In this document: positions 47,020-60,477 of the stretch, piece after piece
How positions within the stretch are numbered: position 1 is the stretch's first letter
How the letters are laid out: the number at the start of each line of letters is the position of its first letter
From: an uncultured Nocardioides sp.
Lineage (GTDB): Bacteria; Actinomycetota; Actinomycetes; Propionibacteriales; Nocardioidaceae
Assembly (NCBI GenBank): GCA_902805885.1
Contig: CADCUM010000086.1
Span: 21,201 to 85,200, forward strand
DNA: 64,000 nt
Direction of reading: 5' to 3'
The notes under the pieces: generated by a model
What the model was told of the DNA's origin: nothing
What the model saw: the letters and a program-made list of their open reading frames with translations, nothing else
The model's database searches: none
Translations under genes and position numbers: made by a program

Positions 47020-48075
47020 ATGCGCCGACTCCCCGCCCTCATGGCCCTCCTCGTCACGGTGGCCCTCCTCGCGATGACCACGCCCGCCGACGCCGCGCCT
47101 CGGAAGTGGCCGAAGGGACCGATCACCTACGCCGACCGGAGCAAGGACCCCGAGGCGGTCCGGCTGGCGGTCCAGGCCTGGAACCGCAGTGGCCTGCGCA
47201 TCCGCTTCAAGCAGGTGCGCAACCCCCGGCGCGCCGACGTCGTCATCCGCAACACCAAGCGGGTGCCGGCCGGGTGCGGGACGGGGTACGGCACCCTCGG
47301 CTACCCCGGACCGGGGCGCCAGGCCTTCGTGAGCATCCTCCACGGCACCGACGCAGGTGGGCAGGGCTGCGCGCTGCCGGGCCAGACGCGGGTGGTGGCG
47401 CACGAGCTGGGCCACGTCCTGGGCCTCGAGCACTACATGAAGAGCTGCTCGCTGATGAACACCTCCCACGTCAACGGGGTGGCCGGCAGCCAGTGCATCG
47501 ACCGCAACGACATCAACGCCGCCAAGCCCGGCCGGTGGCGCTGCCGGCTGCTCGAGGGGGTCGACCTGCGTGCCGCGCGCCGCCTCTACGGCGGGCGGCC
47601 CCGGCTGAGCCAGCCGGAGTGGTGCGACGCCGTCGACCGCATCCCGGCGACCGGGGCGGTCTCCGTCGACCCCGTCGCCCAGACCGTGACGGTGACCCGC
47701 GCGGCGGAGCCGGCGCTGCCCGGCTGGCTCGGGCCGTGGGGCTGGGGCGAGCCGGGGTTCGAGGTGCACGCCACGCCGTCGACGTGCACCGCCGTGCCCG
47801 GTGACGACGCCACCCAGGTGGGAGTGGGCCTGTGGGGAGCCACCCCGGTGGGCGGCTCGCTCACCGAGTACGTCTTCGGACTGCCGCCGGGGCTCCAGTG
47901 CATCACCGTGTGGCAGTTCGACCGTGGCACCAACTTCTCCCTGCTGCCCACCTCGGTGATGGTCGAGGTGCCGGCGGGCCAGCAGTCGCGGGCCCGGACG
48001 GGTACGGCCGGGCTGCGTCGCGCCGACGAGCCCGCGCGCTGGGACGCCCCCGTCCGCGTGCTGCAGCTCGACTGA
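47020..48075 (+). CDS. Secreted matrixin-like (M10) zinc metalloprotease
   Basis: The protein has 351 residues. A signal peptide (1-26) precedes the catalytic domain (27-190) with H-E-L-G-H-V-L-G-L-E-H at His128/His132/His138 and a Met-turn at S-L-M-N. Several Cys pairs stabilise it. The C-terminal part (about 200-351) is beta-rich with no recognised family. No propeptide with a Cys switch is present, so it may be active once secreted. It is convergent with core-metE, 21 bp apart. Confidence 0.85.
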   Translation: MRRLPALMALLVTVALLAMTTPADAAPRKWPKGPITYADRSKDPEAVRLAVQAWNRSGLRIRFKQVRNPRRADVVIRNTKRVPAGCGTGYGTLGYPGPGRQAFVSILHGTDAGGQGCALPGQTRVVAHELGHVLGLEHYMKSCSLMNTSHVNGVAGSQCIDRNDINAAKPGRWRCRLLEGVDLRAARRLYGGRPRLSQPEWCDAVDRIPATGAVSVDPVAQTVTVTRAAEPALPGWLGPWGWGEPGFEVHATPSTCTAVPGDDATQVGVGLWGATPVGGSLTEYVFGLPPGLQCITVWQFDRGTNFSLLPTSVMVEVPAGQQSRARTGTAGLRRADEPARWDAPVRVLQLD

Positions 48076-48096
48076 GGGGGAGGCTCAGCGCGTCCG

Positions 48097-49089
48097 CTAG
48101 CGGAGGTTGCGGGCGACGGTGCGCGACGTCGTCAGGGCGGTGCGCACCCAGGCCGGCGTCGCTCCGGCGAGACCGCACGTCGGGGTGACCACCAGCGAGT
48201 CGCCCAGTGACTCCACGTCCAGGCCGAGCATGTCGAGCCACCGCAGCACCCGCTCGCTGACACCGGCGTCCGACACCGCGTCCTCCGGCGCCAGCGACGG
48301 TACGACGCCCAGCGCCGCCACGCGTCCGGACTCGAGCACCTCCGCGAACGTGTCGAGGTCCTCGGGCCCGAGCATCGACAGGTCGGCCGACAGGCCCGCG
48401 GCGCCCGCACCGGCCACCAGGGACCACGGGGTGCCGGGGGCGCAGGAGTGCACCCACGGCTCGGCGCCCGCCTCCCGCACCGCCGCGAGCACCCACTCGA
48501 GGTGCGCCGAGGCCTCCGGCGGGTGCACCGTCCGGTGCCGGCCGAACCCGCTCGCGGTCGGGACGCGGCCTTCCACGACGGCGGCGAGGGCCGGCTCGTC
48601 GACCTGCACGACCAGACGGGTGACACCACCGAGCCGGCGCCTCAGGTCGGCGACGTGGTCGGCGACACCCGCGGCCAGCGCCTGGGCGAGGTCGCGACGC
48701 GCCCCGTGGTCGCTGAGCACCTTGTCCCCTCGCGGCTTCTCGACCGTGGCCGCCAGCGTCCAGGGGCCCGCCACCTGCGCCTTGGCGGCGCCGACGAGAC
48801 CCTGACCCTGCTCCTCGACCTGGTCGAGGTCCTGGGCCAGCAGGGAGCGCGCTCGCCGGTGGTCGACGCCGCTGGCGTCGGTGAGCCGCCACCCGGCCGG
48901 CTGGAGGTCGGCTCCGAGCCCCGACACCACCGCCAGCGCTCGTCCGGTCATGGACGCGGTGGCCCCGCGGCCCGGGAGCTCGGGGACGTGCGGCAGGTCG
49001 GGCAGCTCGCCGAGGACGAGGCGGACGGCCTCGGCGTACTCGCGGTCGTCCTCACCGGGCATCGACCCGACGCCGGTGGCGAGGGTCAT
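48097..49089 (-). CDS. Core-MetE-type methionine synthase (C-terminal MetE domain only)
   Basis: The protein has 330 residues. It corresponds to the catalytic C-terminal half of cobalamin-independent methionine synthase, with the zinc ligands His214/Cys216 (W-V-H-S-C), a later Cys near 313 (T-P-T-C-G-L-A-G), and Q-V-D-E-P-A-L near 165. The N-terminal folate-binding half of full MetE is absent. Short 'core-MetE' proteins described in other bacteria use a methyl-cobalamin protein as donor instead of methyl-folate. It is coupled to mnmA by a 4-nt overlap. The methyl donor here is unknown. Confidence 0.75.
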   Translation of the reverse strand: MTLATGVGSMPGEDDREYAEAVRLVLGELPDLPHVPELPGRGATASMTGRALAVVSGLGADLQPAGWRLTDASGVDHRRARSLLAQDLDQVEEQGQGLVGAAKAQVAGPWTLAATVEKPRGDKVLSDHGARRDLAQALAAGVADHVADLRRRLGGVTRLVVQVDEPALAAVVEGRVPTASGFGRHRTVHPPEASAHLEWVLAAVREAGAEPWVHSCAPGTPWSLVAGAGAAGLSADLSMLGPEDLDTFAEVLESGRVAALGVVPSLAPEDAVSDAGVSERVLRWLDMLGLDVESLGDSLVVTPTCGLAGATPAWVRTALTTSRTVARNLR

Positions 49090-50183
49090 GCCGGCACCCG
49101 CTGGGTGGCGGCGATCGTCGCGGAGCCCACGACGCGCGTCCCGTCGTAGACGACGACGGCCTGCCCGGCCGCGATGCCCTCGGCCGGGTCGAGCAGCTCG
49201 ACCTCGACGCGGTCGCCGTCGACCGTGACCACGGCACGGTGCTCGGCGCCGTGGGCGCGGAGCTGGACCGTGCCCTCGAGCCGGTCCGGGGGCGAGCCGC
49301 ACCAGCGGGGCCGGTCCGCGCTGATCCGGTCGACCCGCAGCCCCTCGCGGGGACCCACCCGCACCGTGCCGGTGACGGGCTCGATGTCGAGCACGAAGCG
49401 CGGCTTGCCGTCGGGCGCGGGGGTGCCGAGCCGCAGGCCGCGGCGCTGGCCGATCGTGAAGGCGTACGTGCCCTGGTGGCTCCCGACGACGGTGCCGGAC
49501 GCGTCCTCCACGATGTCACCGCCGTGGTTGGGCGCGCGGTCGCCGAGCTTCTCCCGCAGCCACCCCGCGTTGTCCCCGTCGGCGACGAAGCAGATGTCGT
49601 GGGAGTCCGGCTTGTCCGCGACGAGGAGTCCTCGCTCGGCCGCCTCGGCCCGGACGTCCGCCTTCGACGTGCCACCGAGCGGGAAGACCGAGTGCGCGAG
49701 CTGCTGCTGGTCGAGGACCCCGAGGACGTAGGACTGGTCCTTGCCCTCGTCGAGCGCACGGTGCAGCTCGACGGCGCCGTCCGGGCCGGTGCGCAGCTGG
49801 GCGTAGTGACCGGTCGCGACGGCGTCGAAGCCGAGCGCGAGCGCCCGGTCGAGCACCGCGGCGAACTTGATCTTCTCGTTGCAGCGCAGGCACGGGTTGG
49901 GCGTGCGGCCCGCGGCGTACTCGTCCATGAAGTCCTCGACCACGTCCTCGTGGAAGCGCTCGGAGAGGTCCCAGACGTAGAACGGGATCCCGATGACGTC
50001 GGCGGCGCGGCGGGCGTCGTTGGCGTCCTCGATCGTGCAGCACCCCCGAGCTCCGGAGCGGTACGACGCGGGGTTGCGGCTCAGCGCGAGGTGGACGCCG
50101 GTGACCTCGTGGCCCAGCTCCACGGCCCGGGCAGCGGCGACCGCGGAGTCGACCCCGCCGGACATGGCGGCGACGACCCTCAT
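49086..50183 (-). CDS. mnmA: tRNA-specific 2-thiouridylase
   Basis: The protein has 365 residues. It thiolates U34 of Lys, Glu and Gln tRNAs using sulfur from a cysteine desulfurase. The PP-loop S-G-G-V-D-S-A is at the start, the catalytic Cys pair sits in [12 protein letters not shown] (near 98) and in H-D-I-C-F-V (near 195), and the F-T-I-G-Q-R-R-G-L segment is present. It follows the cysteine desulfurase gene (16 bp) and overlaps the core-MetE gene. Confidence 0.96.
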   Translation of the reverse strand: MRVVAAMSGGVDSAVAAARAVELGHEVTGVHLALSRNPASYRSGARGCCTIEDANDARRAADVIGIPFYVWDLSERFHEDVVEDFMDEYAAGRTPNPCLRCNEKIKFAAVLDRALALGFDAVATGHYAQLRTGPDGAVELHRALDEGKDQSYVLGVLDQQQLAHSVFPLGGTSKADVRAEAAERGLLVADKPDSHDICFVADGDNAGWLREKLGDRAPNHGGDIVEDASGTVVGSHQGTYAFTIGQRRGLRLGTPAPDGKPRFVLDIEPVTGTVRVGPREGLRVDRISADRPRWCGSPPDRLEGTVQLRAHGAEHRAVVTVDGDRVEVELLDPAEGIAAGQAVVVYDGTRVVGSATIAATQRVPA

Positions 50184-50199
50184 CCCTCCCCCACCCCCG

Positions 50200-51390
50200 T
50201 CATGGACGGCGCGCGGCCCGGGCCCGCTCGACGACTGGTCCGATCGCCGCGACCACGGCGTCGACGTCGGCCTGCGTGGAGGAGTGCCCCAGGGAGAAGC
50301 GCAGGGAGTGGCGTGCCTGGTCGTCGTCGCAGCCCATCGCCAGCAGGACGTGGGACGGCTGCGGCACTCCGGCCGAGCACGCGGACCCCGTCGAGCACTC
50401 GATGCCCCGCGCGTCGAGCAGCATCAGCAGGGAGTCTCCCTCGCAGTCGGGGAAGCCGACGTGGGCGTTGCCGGGAAGACGACCCGGACCGGTGGCCGCG
50501 CCGTGCAGGTGGGCCTCGGGGACGACCTCGACGACGCGGCGGAGGAGGTCGTCGCGCAGCGCCGCCACGCGCTCGGCGTGCTCGGGCTGCCGCTTGACCG
50601 CCTCCTCGACGGCGGCCGCCAGGCCCGCGATCGCCGGGACGTCGAGGGTGCCGCTGCGGATGTCGCGCTCCTGGCCGCCGCCGTGCACCAGGGCGGACAC
50701 CGTCAGGTCCCGCCGTACGACGAGGGCGCCCACCCCGAACGGGCCGCCCAGCTTGTGACCGGTGAACGTCAGGGCGTCGACCCCGGACGCGGCGAAGTCG
50801 ACGGGGACGGTGCCGACCGCCTGGACGGCGTCGGTGTGGACGGGGATCCCGTGCTCGGCCGCGATCGCCACGACCTCCTCGACGGGCTGGACCGACCCCA
50901 CCTCGTTGTTGGCCCACATCACCGACACCAGCGCCACCGACCCGGGATCGCGCGCGATCGACTCGCGCAGCGACTCGAGGCGCAGCACGCCCTGCTCGTC
51001 GACGGGCAGCAGCTCGACCTGCGCCCCGTCCTCGGCGCCGAGCCAGACGAGCGGGTCGAGGACGGCGTGGTGCTCCACCGCGGTGGACAGGATGCGCGTG
51101 CGGCGGGGGTCCTCCGCCCGACGGGCCCAGAAGATGCCCTTGATCGCGAGGTTGTCGGACTCGGTCCCGCCGGAGGTGAACACGACGTCGCCGGGCCGGC
51201 AGCCGAGCACGCGGGCGATCGTCTCGCGCGACTCCTCCACGACCCGTCGCGCGGCGCGGCCGGAGGCGTGCAGCGAGTTGGCGTTGCCGACCCCACGGAG
51301 GTGATGCGACATCGCCTCGACGGCGACCGGCAGCATCGGGGTGGTGGCGGCGTGGTCGAGGTAGACGGTGCGCGCGGTCGGCTCGGTCAT
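50200..51390 (-). CDS. Cysteine desulfurase (IscS/NifS class)
   Basis: The protein has 396 residues. It is a PLP enzyme with the lysine in [13 protein letters not shown], and the catalytic Cys in S-T-G-S-A-C-S-A-G near 332 on the group I flexible loop. It would supply sulfur to MnmA, whose gene is next, and to Fe-S clusters. The start region [17 protein letters not shown] is standard. proB lies 57 bp upstream. Confidence 0.95.
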   Translation of the reverse strand: MTEPTARTVYLDHAATTPMLPVAVEAMSHHLRGVGNANSLHASGRAARRVVEESRETIARVLGCRPGDVVFTSGGTESDNLAIKGIFWARRAEDPRRTRILSTAVEHHAVLDPLVWLGAEDGAQVELLPVDEQGVLRLESLRESIARDPGSVALVSVMWANNEVGSVQPVEEVVAIAAEHGIPVHTDAVQAVGTVPVDFAASGVDALTFTGHKLGGPFGVGALVVRRDLTVSALVHGGGQERDIRSGTLDVPAIAGLAAAVEEAVKRQPEHAERVAALRDDLLRRVVEVVPEAHLHGAATGPGRLPGNAHVGFPDCEGDSLLMLLDARGIECSTGSACSAGVPQPSHVLLAMGCDDDQARHSLRFSLGHSSTQADVDAVVAAIGPVVERARAARRP

Positions 51391-51447
51391 GACCGGTCCA
51401 GCCTACGCGGGGTGCCCGCGGCGCCGACCACGTGCCGTACGGACTGG

Positions 51448-52575
51448 TCAGCGCGTCAGGACGACGAGGTCGTCGCGGTGGACGACCTCGCGCTCGTACG
51501 CCGCACCGAGCGCCGTCTTGAGCTCACCGGTCGACCGCCCGAGCAGGGCGGGCAGCTCGTCGGCGTCGAAGTTGACCAGCCCCCGCGCCACGGCGGCACC
51601 GTCGGGCCCGGCGAGGTCCACGGGGTCGCCGGCCACGAACGTGCCACTCACCCCGGTGATCCCCGCGGCGAGCAGGGAGGCACGGCGCTCGACCACGGCG
51701 CGCACCGCACCGGCGTCGAGGACGAGGCGGCCCTTGGGCTCGGTGGCGTGGGCGAGCCACAGCAGGCGGGTGGGGCGTCGTCGGCCGGTGGACTCGAACA
51801 GGGTGCCGACCTCCGTGCCGTCGAGGGCTGCGGAGGCCTGGTCGGCCGAGGCGAGGACGACGGGGATGCCGGCGCCCGTCGCGATCCGCGCGGCCTCGAC
51901 CTTCGTCGTCATCCCGCCCGTCCCGACACCGGCGGCACCGGGGCTGCCCAGGGTCACCGACGCGAGGTCCGCCTCGGAGCGCACCAGCGGGACGAGGCGC
52001 GACCCGGGCAGCGACGGCGGACCGTCGTGGAGGCCGTCCACGTCGGAGAGCAGGACCAGCAGGTCGGCGTGCACGAGGTGGGCCACCAGCGCGGCGAGCC
52101 GGTCGTTGTCGCCGAACCGGATCTCGCTGGTGGCGACGGTGTCGTTCTCGTTGACGATCGGCAGCACCCCGAGCTCGAGGAGCTTGGCGAAGGTCTGGTG
52201 GGCGTTGCGGTAGTGGGCGCGACGGGTCACGTCGTCAGCGGTGAGCAGCACCTGCCCGGTCACCAGACCGTGACGGGCGAACTCCTCCTGGTAGCGGTGG
52301 GCCAGGAGGCCCTGCCCCACGGACGCAGCGGCCTGCTGAGCCGCGAGGCCGCTCGGTCGCCGGGCGAGCCCGAGGGGGGCGAGACCGGCTGCGATGGCGC
52401 CGGACGAGACCAGGACGACCTCCGTGCCGCGCCCGCGTACGGCGGCCAGCACCTCGACCAGCCGGCGGATCCGCGCCGGGTCGATGCCCCCGGCGGCCGT
52501 GGTCAGCGAGGAGGAGCCGACCTTGACGACGATCCGCTTCGCGGCCCCGACGAGCGCGGACCGCTCAGTCGTCAC
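51448..52575 (-). CDS. proB: Glutamate 5-kinase
   Basis: The protein has 375 residues. It has an amino-acid kinase domain with V-V-K-V-G-S-S-S-L and [11 protein letters not shown], followed by a C-terminal PUA domain (about 280-375). It begins proline synthesis. The GTG at 52575 overlaps the obg stop by 11 nt. proA, which often follows proB, is not present; a cysteine desulfurase gene comes next instead. Confidence 0.96.
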   Translation of the reverse strand: MTTERSALVGAAKRIVVKVGSSSLTTAAGGIDPARIRRLVEVLAAVRGRGTEVVLVSSGAIAAGLAPLGLARRPSGLAAQQAAASVGQGLLAHRYQEEFARHGLVTGQVLLTADDVTRRAHYRNAHQTFAKLLELGVLPIVNENDTVATSEIRFGDNDRLAALVAHLVHADLLVLLSDVDGLHDGPPSLPGSRLVPLVRSEADLASVTLGSPGAAGVGTGGMTTKVEAARIATGAGIPVVLASADQASAALDGTEVGTLFESTGRRRPTRLLWLAHATEPKGRLVLDAGAVRAVVERRASLLAAGITGVSGTFVAGDPVDLAGPDGAAVARGLVNFDADELPALLGRSTGELKTALGAAYEREVVHRDDLVVLTR

Positions 52576-54130
52576 GGCCGTCCCAGTCGGGGTCGTCGGC
52601 CGTCCCGATCTCGTACGACATCGGACCGACCCCGGAGCTGTTGGGGTTGACCTGCGGCTGGCGCCCCTTGCGCTGGGAGTCCAGGCGGCGGGCCACGTCG
52701 GCGCGCTCCTCGTTCTCGCCCCGCTCCCCCATCGCCTCGTCGATCTCGCGGCGCCGGCGGTGTGCGGGCCGCTTCTCGTCGAAGCGCTGGTCCTCGCCGC
52801 GACGCCCGAGCATCTCCGCCCCGGCCTCGATGCTGGGCTGGAAGTCGAAGACCACGAAGTTGTCCTCGGGGCCGATGAGGACGGCGTCGCCCTCCTGGGC
52901 CCCGAGCTGCACCAGGCGCGCCTCCACGCCGAGCCGGTTGAGCCGGTCGGCGAGGAAGCCCACGGCCTCGTCGTTGCTGAAGTCCGTCTGCCGGACCCAG
53001 CGCTCGGGCTTCCCGCCACGCACGCGCCAGCCCTCGGAGGTCTCGGTGACCGAGAAGTCGCCGCCGCCGTCGACGGACGGCGGACGCAGGACGATGCGGG
53101 TCGGCTCCACGACCTCGCGCTCGGTCCGCGACGCCTCCACGATCTCGGCCATCGCGAAGGTCAGCTCGCGCATGCCCGCTCCGGAGGCCGCGCTGACCGG
53201 GAAGACCCGCAGGCCCCGCCCACGCAGCTCGTCCACGACCATGTCGGCGATGTCCCGGCCGTCGGGGACGTCGATCTTGTTCAGGGCGACCAGCCGCGGC
53301 CGGTCCTCGAGGCCGCCGTACCGCCGCAGCTCGTCCTCGATCACGTCGAGGTCGTCGACCGGGTTGCGGCCGGGCTCGATGGAGGCCGTGTCGACCACGT
53401 GCACGAGGGCCGCGCACCGCTCGATGTGGCGGAGGAAGTCGTGGCCCAGGCCGCGTCCCTCCGCAGCCCCCTCGATGAGCCCGGGGACGTCGGCCACGGT
53501 GAAGGTCACCTCGCCGGCCGTCACGACGCCGAGGTTGGGCACCAGCGTGGTGAACGGGTAGTCGGCGATCTTCGGCCGCGCGCGCGAGATCGCCGCGATC
53601 ACCGAGGACTTGCCGGCCGAGGGGAAGCCCACCAGGCCGATGTCGGCGACCACCTTGAGCTCGAGCCGCAGGTCGAGCTCGTCGCCCGGCTCGCCGAGCA
53701 GCGCGAAGCCCGGCGCCTTCCGCTTGGTCGAGGCGAGCGCGGCGTTGCCGAGACCACCGCGGCCGCCGGAGGCCACGACGAGCTCGGTGCCGAGGCCGAT
53801 CATGTCGGCGAGCACGTTGCCGGCGGTGTCCTTGACCACCGTGCCGTCGGGCACGGGGAGCACGAGGTCCTTGCCGTGGGCGCCGTTGCGGTGGGCACCG
53901 GCGCCGTGGCCACCGTGCTCGGCCTTGCGGTGCGGGCTGTGGTGGTAGTCGACCAGGGTGGTGACGTCGGGGTCGACCCGCAGGATCACCGAGCCGCCGG
54001 GGCCTCCGTTGCCGCCGTCGGGTCCGCCGAGGGGCTTGAACTTCTCGCGGTGGACCGACGCCACGCCGTTGCCACCGCGTCCTGCTGCGACGTGGAGCGT
54101 CACGTGGTCGACGAAGGTGGGGACAGCCAT
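52565..54130 (-). CDS. obg: GTPase Obg/CgtA
   Basis: The protein has 521 residues. An OBG fold (Gly-rich) is followed by a G domain: G1 [10 protein letters not shown]3 [10 protein letters not shown]4 N-K-I-D. Then comes the OCT domain and a C-terminal tail of about 90 residues. It is involved in ribosome assembly and stress control. Upstream genes are rplU and rpmA, and downstream is proB, the usual actinobacterial order. Confidence 0.97.
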   Translation of the reverse strand: MAVPTFVDHVTLHVAAGRGGNGVASVHREKFKPLGGPDGGNGGPGGSVILRVDPDVTTLVDYHHSPHRKAEHGGHGAGAHRNGAHGKDLVLPVPDGTVVKDTAGNVLADMIGLGTELVVASGGRGGLGNAALASTKRKAPGFALLGEPGDELDLRLELKVVADIGLVGFPSAGKSSVIAAISRARPKIADYPFTTLVPNLGVVTAGEVTFTVADVPGLIEGAAEGRGLGHDFLRHIERCAALVHVVDTASIEPGRNPVDDLDVIEDELRRYGGLEDRPRLVALNKIDVPDGRDIADMVVDELRGRGLRVFPVSAASGAGMRELTFAMAEIVEASRTEREVVEPTRIVLRPPSVDGGGDFSVTETSEGWRVRGGKPERWVRQTDFSNDEAVGFLADRLNRLGVEARLVQLGAQEGDAVLIGPEDNFVVFDFQPSIEAGAEMLGRRGEDQRFDEKRPAHRRRREIDEAMGERGENEERADVARRLDSQRKGRQPQVNPNSSGVGPMSYEIGTADDPDWDGRDD

Positions 54131-54230
54131 GGGGTGCTCCTGGTGGTGGCAGTGGGTGAGGAAATGCGGAAGGGCGTCCCCGTGACAGGGACGCCCTTCA
54201 GCAGTTGCCTCGGTCAGTCGCGCGCGGCGG

Positions 54231-54485
54231 TCACTCGCCGGGGACGATGTTGACGACCTTGCGGCCGCGGCGGGTGCCGAACTGGACCGCACCGGCCATC
54301 AGGGCGAAGAGCGTGTCGTCGCCGCCACGGCCCACACCGGTGCCCGGGTGGAAGTGGGTGCCGCGCTGACGGACGATGATCTCGCCGGCGTTGACGACCT
54401 GGCCACCGAAGCGCTTCACACCGAGGCGCTGGGCGTTGGAGTCGCGACCGTTCTTGGTGCTCGCGGCACCCTTCTTGTGAGCCAT
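54231..54485 (-). CDS. rpmA: 50S ribosomal protein L27
   Basis: The protein has 84 residues, beginning [16 protein letters not shown] and containing [11 protein letters not shown]27 contacts the peptidyl-transferase centre. The gene is 42 bp after rplU, as is typical. The N-terminus needs no processing peptide. Confidence 0.98.
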   Translation of the reverse strand: MAHKKGAASTKNGRDSNAQRLGVKRFGGQVVNAGEIIVRQRGTHFHPGTGVGRGGDDTLFALMAGAVQFGTRRGRKVVNIVPGE

Positions 54486-54527
54486 TGTTCAGTCCTTCTC
54501 GGGAGCGTCGAGACCTCGAGCGTGAGC

Positions 54528-54827
54528 TCAGAGGGAGATGTCGGTGACCTTGACCTGGGTGTACTTCTGGCGGTGGCCCTGGCGCTTCTTGTAGCCGGTC
54601 TTGTTCTTGTACTTCTGGATGATGATCTTGGGGCCCTTGGTGCGGCCCGTGACCTCGACGGTCACGCTCGCCTTGTCGAGGCCGGTCGCGGTGACCGTCT
54701 CGCCGTCGACGACCATCACCACGGGCAGGGTGAGGGTGTCACCCTCGGCAGCCATCGCGTCGATCTCGATGACGTCGCCCACGGCGACCTTCTGCTGCTT
54801 GCTGCCACTGCGCACGATCGCGTACAC
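54528..54827 (-). CDS. rplU: 50S ribosomal protein L21
   Basis: The protein has 99 residues, beginning [13 protein letters not shown] and ending with the [10 protein letters not shown] tail. A conserved K-K-R-Q-G-H-R segment is present. It is the first gene of the rplU-rpmA-obg-proB set. The 241 bp upstream (54828-55068) is shared with the divergent small membrane protein gene and probably holds both promoters; no clear sites were identified. Confidence 0.98.
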   Translation of the reverse strand: MYAIVRSGSKQQKVAVGDVIEIDAMAAEGDTLTLPVVMVVDGETVTATGLDKASVTVEVTGRTKGPKIIIQKYKNKTGYKKRQGHRQKYTQVKVTDISL

Positions 54828-55068
54828 GGCACTCTCCTCGTCGGACTACGGAACTGCTGGTCTGTGAAACGTGCTGGTCTGCGCGCGTCACCGCCGATCG
54901 GCTTGGCGCCTCGGGCAGCGTGGACGCCGCGTGGCGGGCGCGCAGGAGTCGGCGTGTGGAACGCCGACGGTCAAGAGTACGGGATCGGGTCGCGCAGCCG
55001 CAAAACGAGCCGCTCGGCCATACTGACCCGGCGCCGGACCGGGCGCAGCCGCCACCTGAGGGGACCAG

Positions 55069-55542
55069 ATGAGCTCGACCCCGTCGACGCCCGACCACGC
55101 CGCGCCGGCGCAGGTGCCGAGGTCCGTCTCGGTGGCGGAGAAGCTGACCTGGGCGCGGGCGGCGATGAGCCTCGTCGCCGCCGTCGTCCTCTTCACCGCC
55201 CTGGACAGCATCGTCGACGTCGTGATGGAGCAGCCCTCGCTGGCGAGCGGCACCTCCGAGGCGAGCGTCCGCTCGACGCTGGTCGGCTTCCGGGTCCTCG
55301 ACGTGCTCGTGAGCGTGGTCGTCCCGCTCGTCCTCCTGCGGTTCGTCCGGCGCGGTGCCGGCTGGGCACGGCTCGCCCTCACGGCGGCGACCGCCGCCTC
55401 GATCCTGCTGTTCCTCGTGGGCCTGGGCGGCCCGTCGCTCGCATCCGTCTTCGGCGTGGTCTACCTCGTCCTCGCCGCCGCCATCGTCTTCTTCCTGTGG
55501 AAGAAGGAGTCCGGCCGGTGGTTCGCGAAGCGCCGGGACTGA
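55069..55542 (+). CDS. Small membrane protein, unknown
   Basis: The protein has 157 residues. Four hydrophobic segments (about 28-50, 72-92, 101-121, 124-142) and a C-terminal K-K-E-S-G-R-W-F-A-K-R-R-D follow an N-terminal Pro/Ser-rich tail. No family is recognised. It is on the plus strand between the divergent rplU and the convergent rne, with a shared hairpin terminator downstream. Confidence 0.6.
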   Translation: MSSTPSTPDHAAPAQVPRSVSVAEKLTWARAAMSLVAAVVLFTALDSIVDVVMEQPSLASGTSEASVRSTLVGFRVLDVLVSVVVPLVLLRFVRRGAGWARLALTAATAASILLFLVGLGGPSLASVFGVVYLVLAAAIVFFLWKKESGRWFAKRRD

Positions 55543-55570
55543 GCGCGGCACGCGAGCCCCACGACGAGGA

Positions 55571-55602
55571 CGGCCCGTCCCGGAGAGATCGGGGACGGGC
55601 CG
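55571..55602. terminator. Bidirectional hairpin terminator
   Basis: CGGCCCGTCCC, a loop, and GGGGACGGGCCG form an 11-12 bp stem. It lies between the convergent small membrane protein gene and rne. Confidence 0.75.
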
Positions 55603-55617
55603 TTCGTCGTACGTCGG

Positions 55618-59001
<3,384 letters not shown>

Positions 59002-59322
59002 GGAGTGCTCCTCGGGGGCACCGGGACCGGTGCCGGGTTCGGCGCCACCCGGGCCCGCAGGCGCGAGGGGCGCAAAGCTTGTGGCGGCGACCCCCTCCGC
59101 GTGCGCGTCACCGGTGTCGGCTGCCACCCGCCGCGGTCGCTGGGCCAGACGTGCGAGTCGCTGTCACCGACTCGTCCGGTCGCGTCGCGGTCCGGTGACG
59201 TTCCACCACCAGGGATGCCGGCCCGTCGTGCGGACCGGCGAGAACGTCGTCGGCTCGACGGGGACCGGCCGGGGCCGGCTCGTCGAACGTGGCGAGTATC
59301 GCACACGGTGCCGGGGCGGACG
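59002..59322 (-). other. Untranslated stretch upstream of rne (321 bp)
   Basis: Between the TIGR03936 gene and the rne start there is no convincing gene. It contains an inverted repeat CGAGTCG-N7-CGACTCG at 59154-59174, which shares the GAGTCG/CGACTC arms of the palindromes at 21088-21242, and it may form a long 5' leader for rne. RNase E mRNA leaders are known autoregulatory targets in enteric bacteria, but nothing here proves this. Confidence 0.45.
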
Positions 59323-60039
59323 TCATGCGCGCGCGGCCAGCGGATCCCCCACCTCGCCCGACGCGCTGAGCGGTCCCTGGGACAGTCGCGTCATCAGCGG
59401 CGCCTCGCCCGCGTCCAGGTCCGCCACCACCGCCAGGCCGCGCAGCACGTCGTCGGGACGCACCGACGGCGTGCCGTGCCGCAGCACCACGTCGAGCGCG
59501 GAGGCGCGGGAGCTCTCGGTCGTGGCGGCCAGGGAGACGACGGCGGCCCGCGCGTCGAAGGCCCGCATGCCCTTCTTGGTCATCCGCTCCACGACCGCCT
59601 CCTCGGCGGCGAGGAACCGGAGCACGGCGTTGCCGGTCGTCGCGATGTCGGCGTCGAGGTCGATGCGCCAGCGGCTCGCCTCGAGCAGGTCGGAGAGCGA
59701 GCCGCCCGGGGACTCGACCACCTCGAGCACGTCGAGGCCGGCCGGCAGCGACTCGTCGAGCAGGACGTGCACGTCCGCAGGCACGAGGACCTCGGCCAGG
59801 GCCAGCTCGAGGTACTCGGCCTCGCTCGCCGAGCCCGTGGGGGCCGCACCCGCGTACGAGATCCGCGGGTGCGGGTTGAAGCCGGAGGAGTACGCCATCG
59901 GGATGCGGGCCCGGAACACGGCGCGCTCGAACGCCCGGCTGAAGTCGCGGTGGCTGGTGAAGCGCAGTCGCCCGCGCTTGGCGTAGCGCACCCGCAGGCG
60001 CTGGACCGGCGGGGCCTGCTGCTCGGGCTGTTGACGCAC
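59323..60039 (-). CDS. TIGR03936-type radical SAM-associated protein (DUF2344)
   Basis: The protein has 238 residues. It has R-L-R-V-R-Y-A-K-R-G-R-L-R-F-T-S-H-R-D near the start and Y-S-S-G-F-N-P-H-P-R-I-S-Y near 50-63, both signature segments of DUF2344. This family normally pairs with a B12-binding radical SAM protein (TIGR03960), sometimes fused. The partner is not encoded next to it. Function unknown. Confidence 0.88.
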   Translation of the reverse strand: MRQQPEQQAPPVQRLRVRYAKRGRLRFTSHRDFSRAFERAVFRARIPMAYSSGFNPHPRISYAGAAPTGSASEAEYLELALAEVLVPADVHVLLDESLPAGLDVLEVVESPGGSLSDLLEASRWRIDLDADIATTGNAVLRFLAAEEAVVERMTKKGMRAFDARAAVVSLAATTESSRASALDVVLRHGTPSVRPDDVLRGLAVVADLDAGEAPLMTRLSQGPLSASGEVGDPLAARA

Positions 60040-60048
60040 GCGCCGACG

Positions 60049-60477
60049 CTAGCTGACGTGGGGAGGACTTCCCGGATCGTCAGCGGTCGGGTCCTCGGCC
60101 CGTGGAGCCACATCCGTCGGCATGGGCGCGGACCTGCCGTGGTGACGCTCGTGCTGCAGCCGGAGGAGCGCCACCTCCTCCGCCAGCGTGCGTGTGCGCT
60201 CCTCGAGCCGACCGATCTCGTAGCTGAGCTGGACGGAGATGAAGAGCAGCAGCATGATCGCGCCGAAGAACAGCAGGTTGGCCGGGACCTTGACCCCGAG
60301 CGCGTCTGCGGCCCATGTCAGCAGCTCGGGGAACACCGCCAGCACCAGGGTCGCGCCGACCACCACCACCCAGATGACGGCGTACTTCTCGCGGAGCCGG
60401 TGGCGCCGGAGCATCTCGAACAGGACGACGAGCGTCAGGACGGCACCGATGAGGCCCAGGGTGAAGGTGGAGCTCAC
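60049..60477 (-). CDS. DUF2304 membrane protein
   Basis: The protein has 142 residues. Three hydrophobic segments (about 5-21, 33-51, 69-90) and a coiled-coil-like C-terminal half (Y-E-I-G-R-L-E-E-R-T-R-T-L-A-E-E-V-A-L-L-R) match the DUF2304 family. The GTG start at 60477 overlaps the GT2 gene by 4 nt (GTGA). DUF2304 genes usually sit beside polyprenyl-phosphate glycosyltransferases, as here, and may be an accessory subunit. Confidence 0.85.
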   Translation of the reverse strand: MSSTFTLGLIGAVLTLVVLFEMLRRHRLREKYAVIWVVVVGATLVLAVFPELLTWAADALGVKVPANLLFFGAIMLLLFISVQLSYEIGRLEERTRTLAEEVALLRLQHERHHGRSAPMPTDVAPRAEDPTADDPGSPPHVS

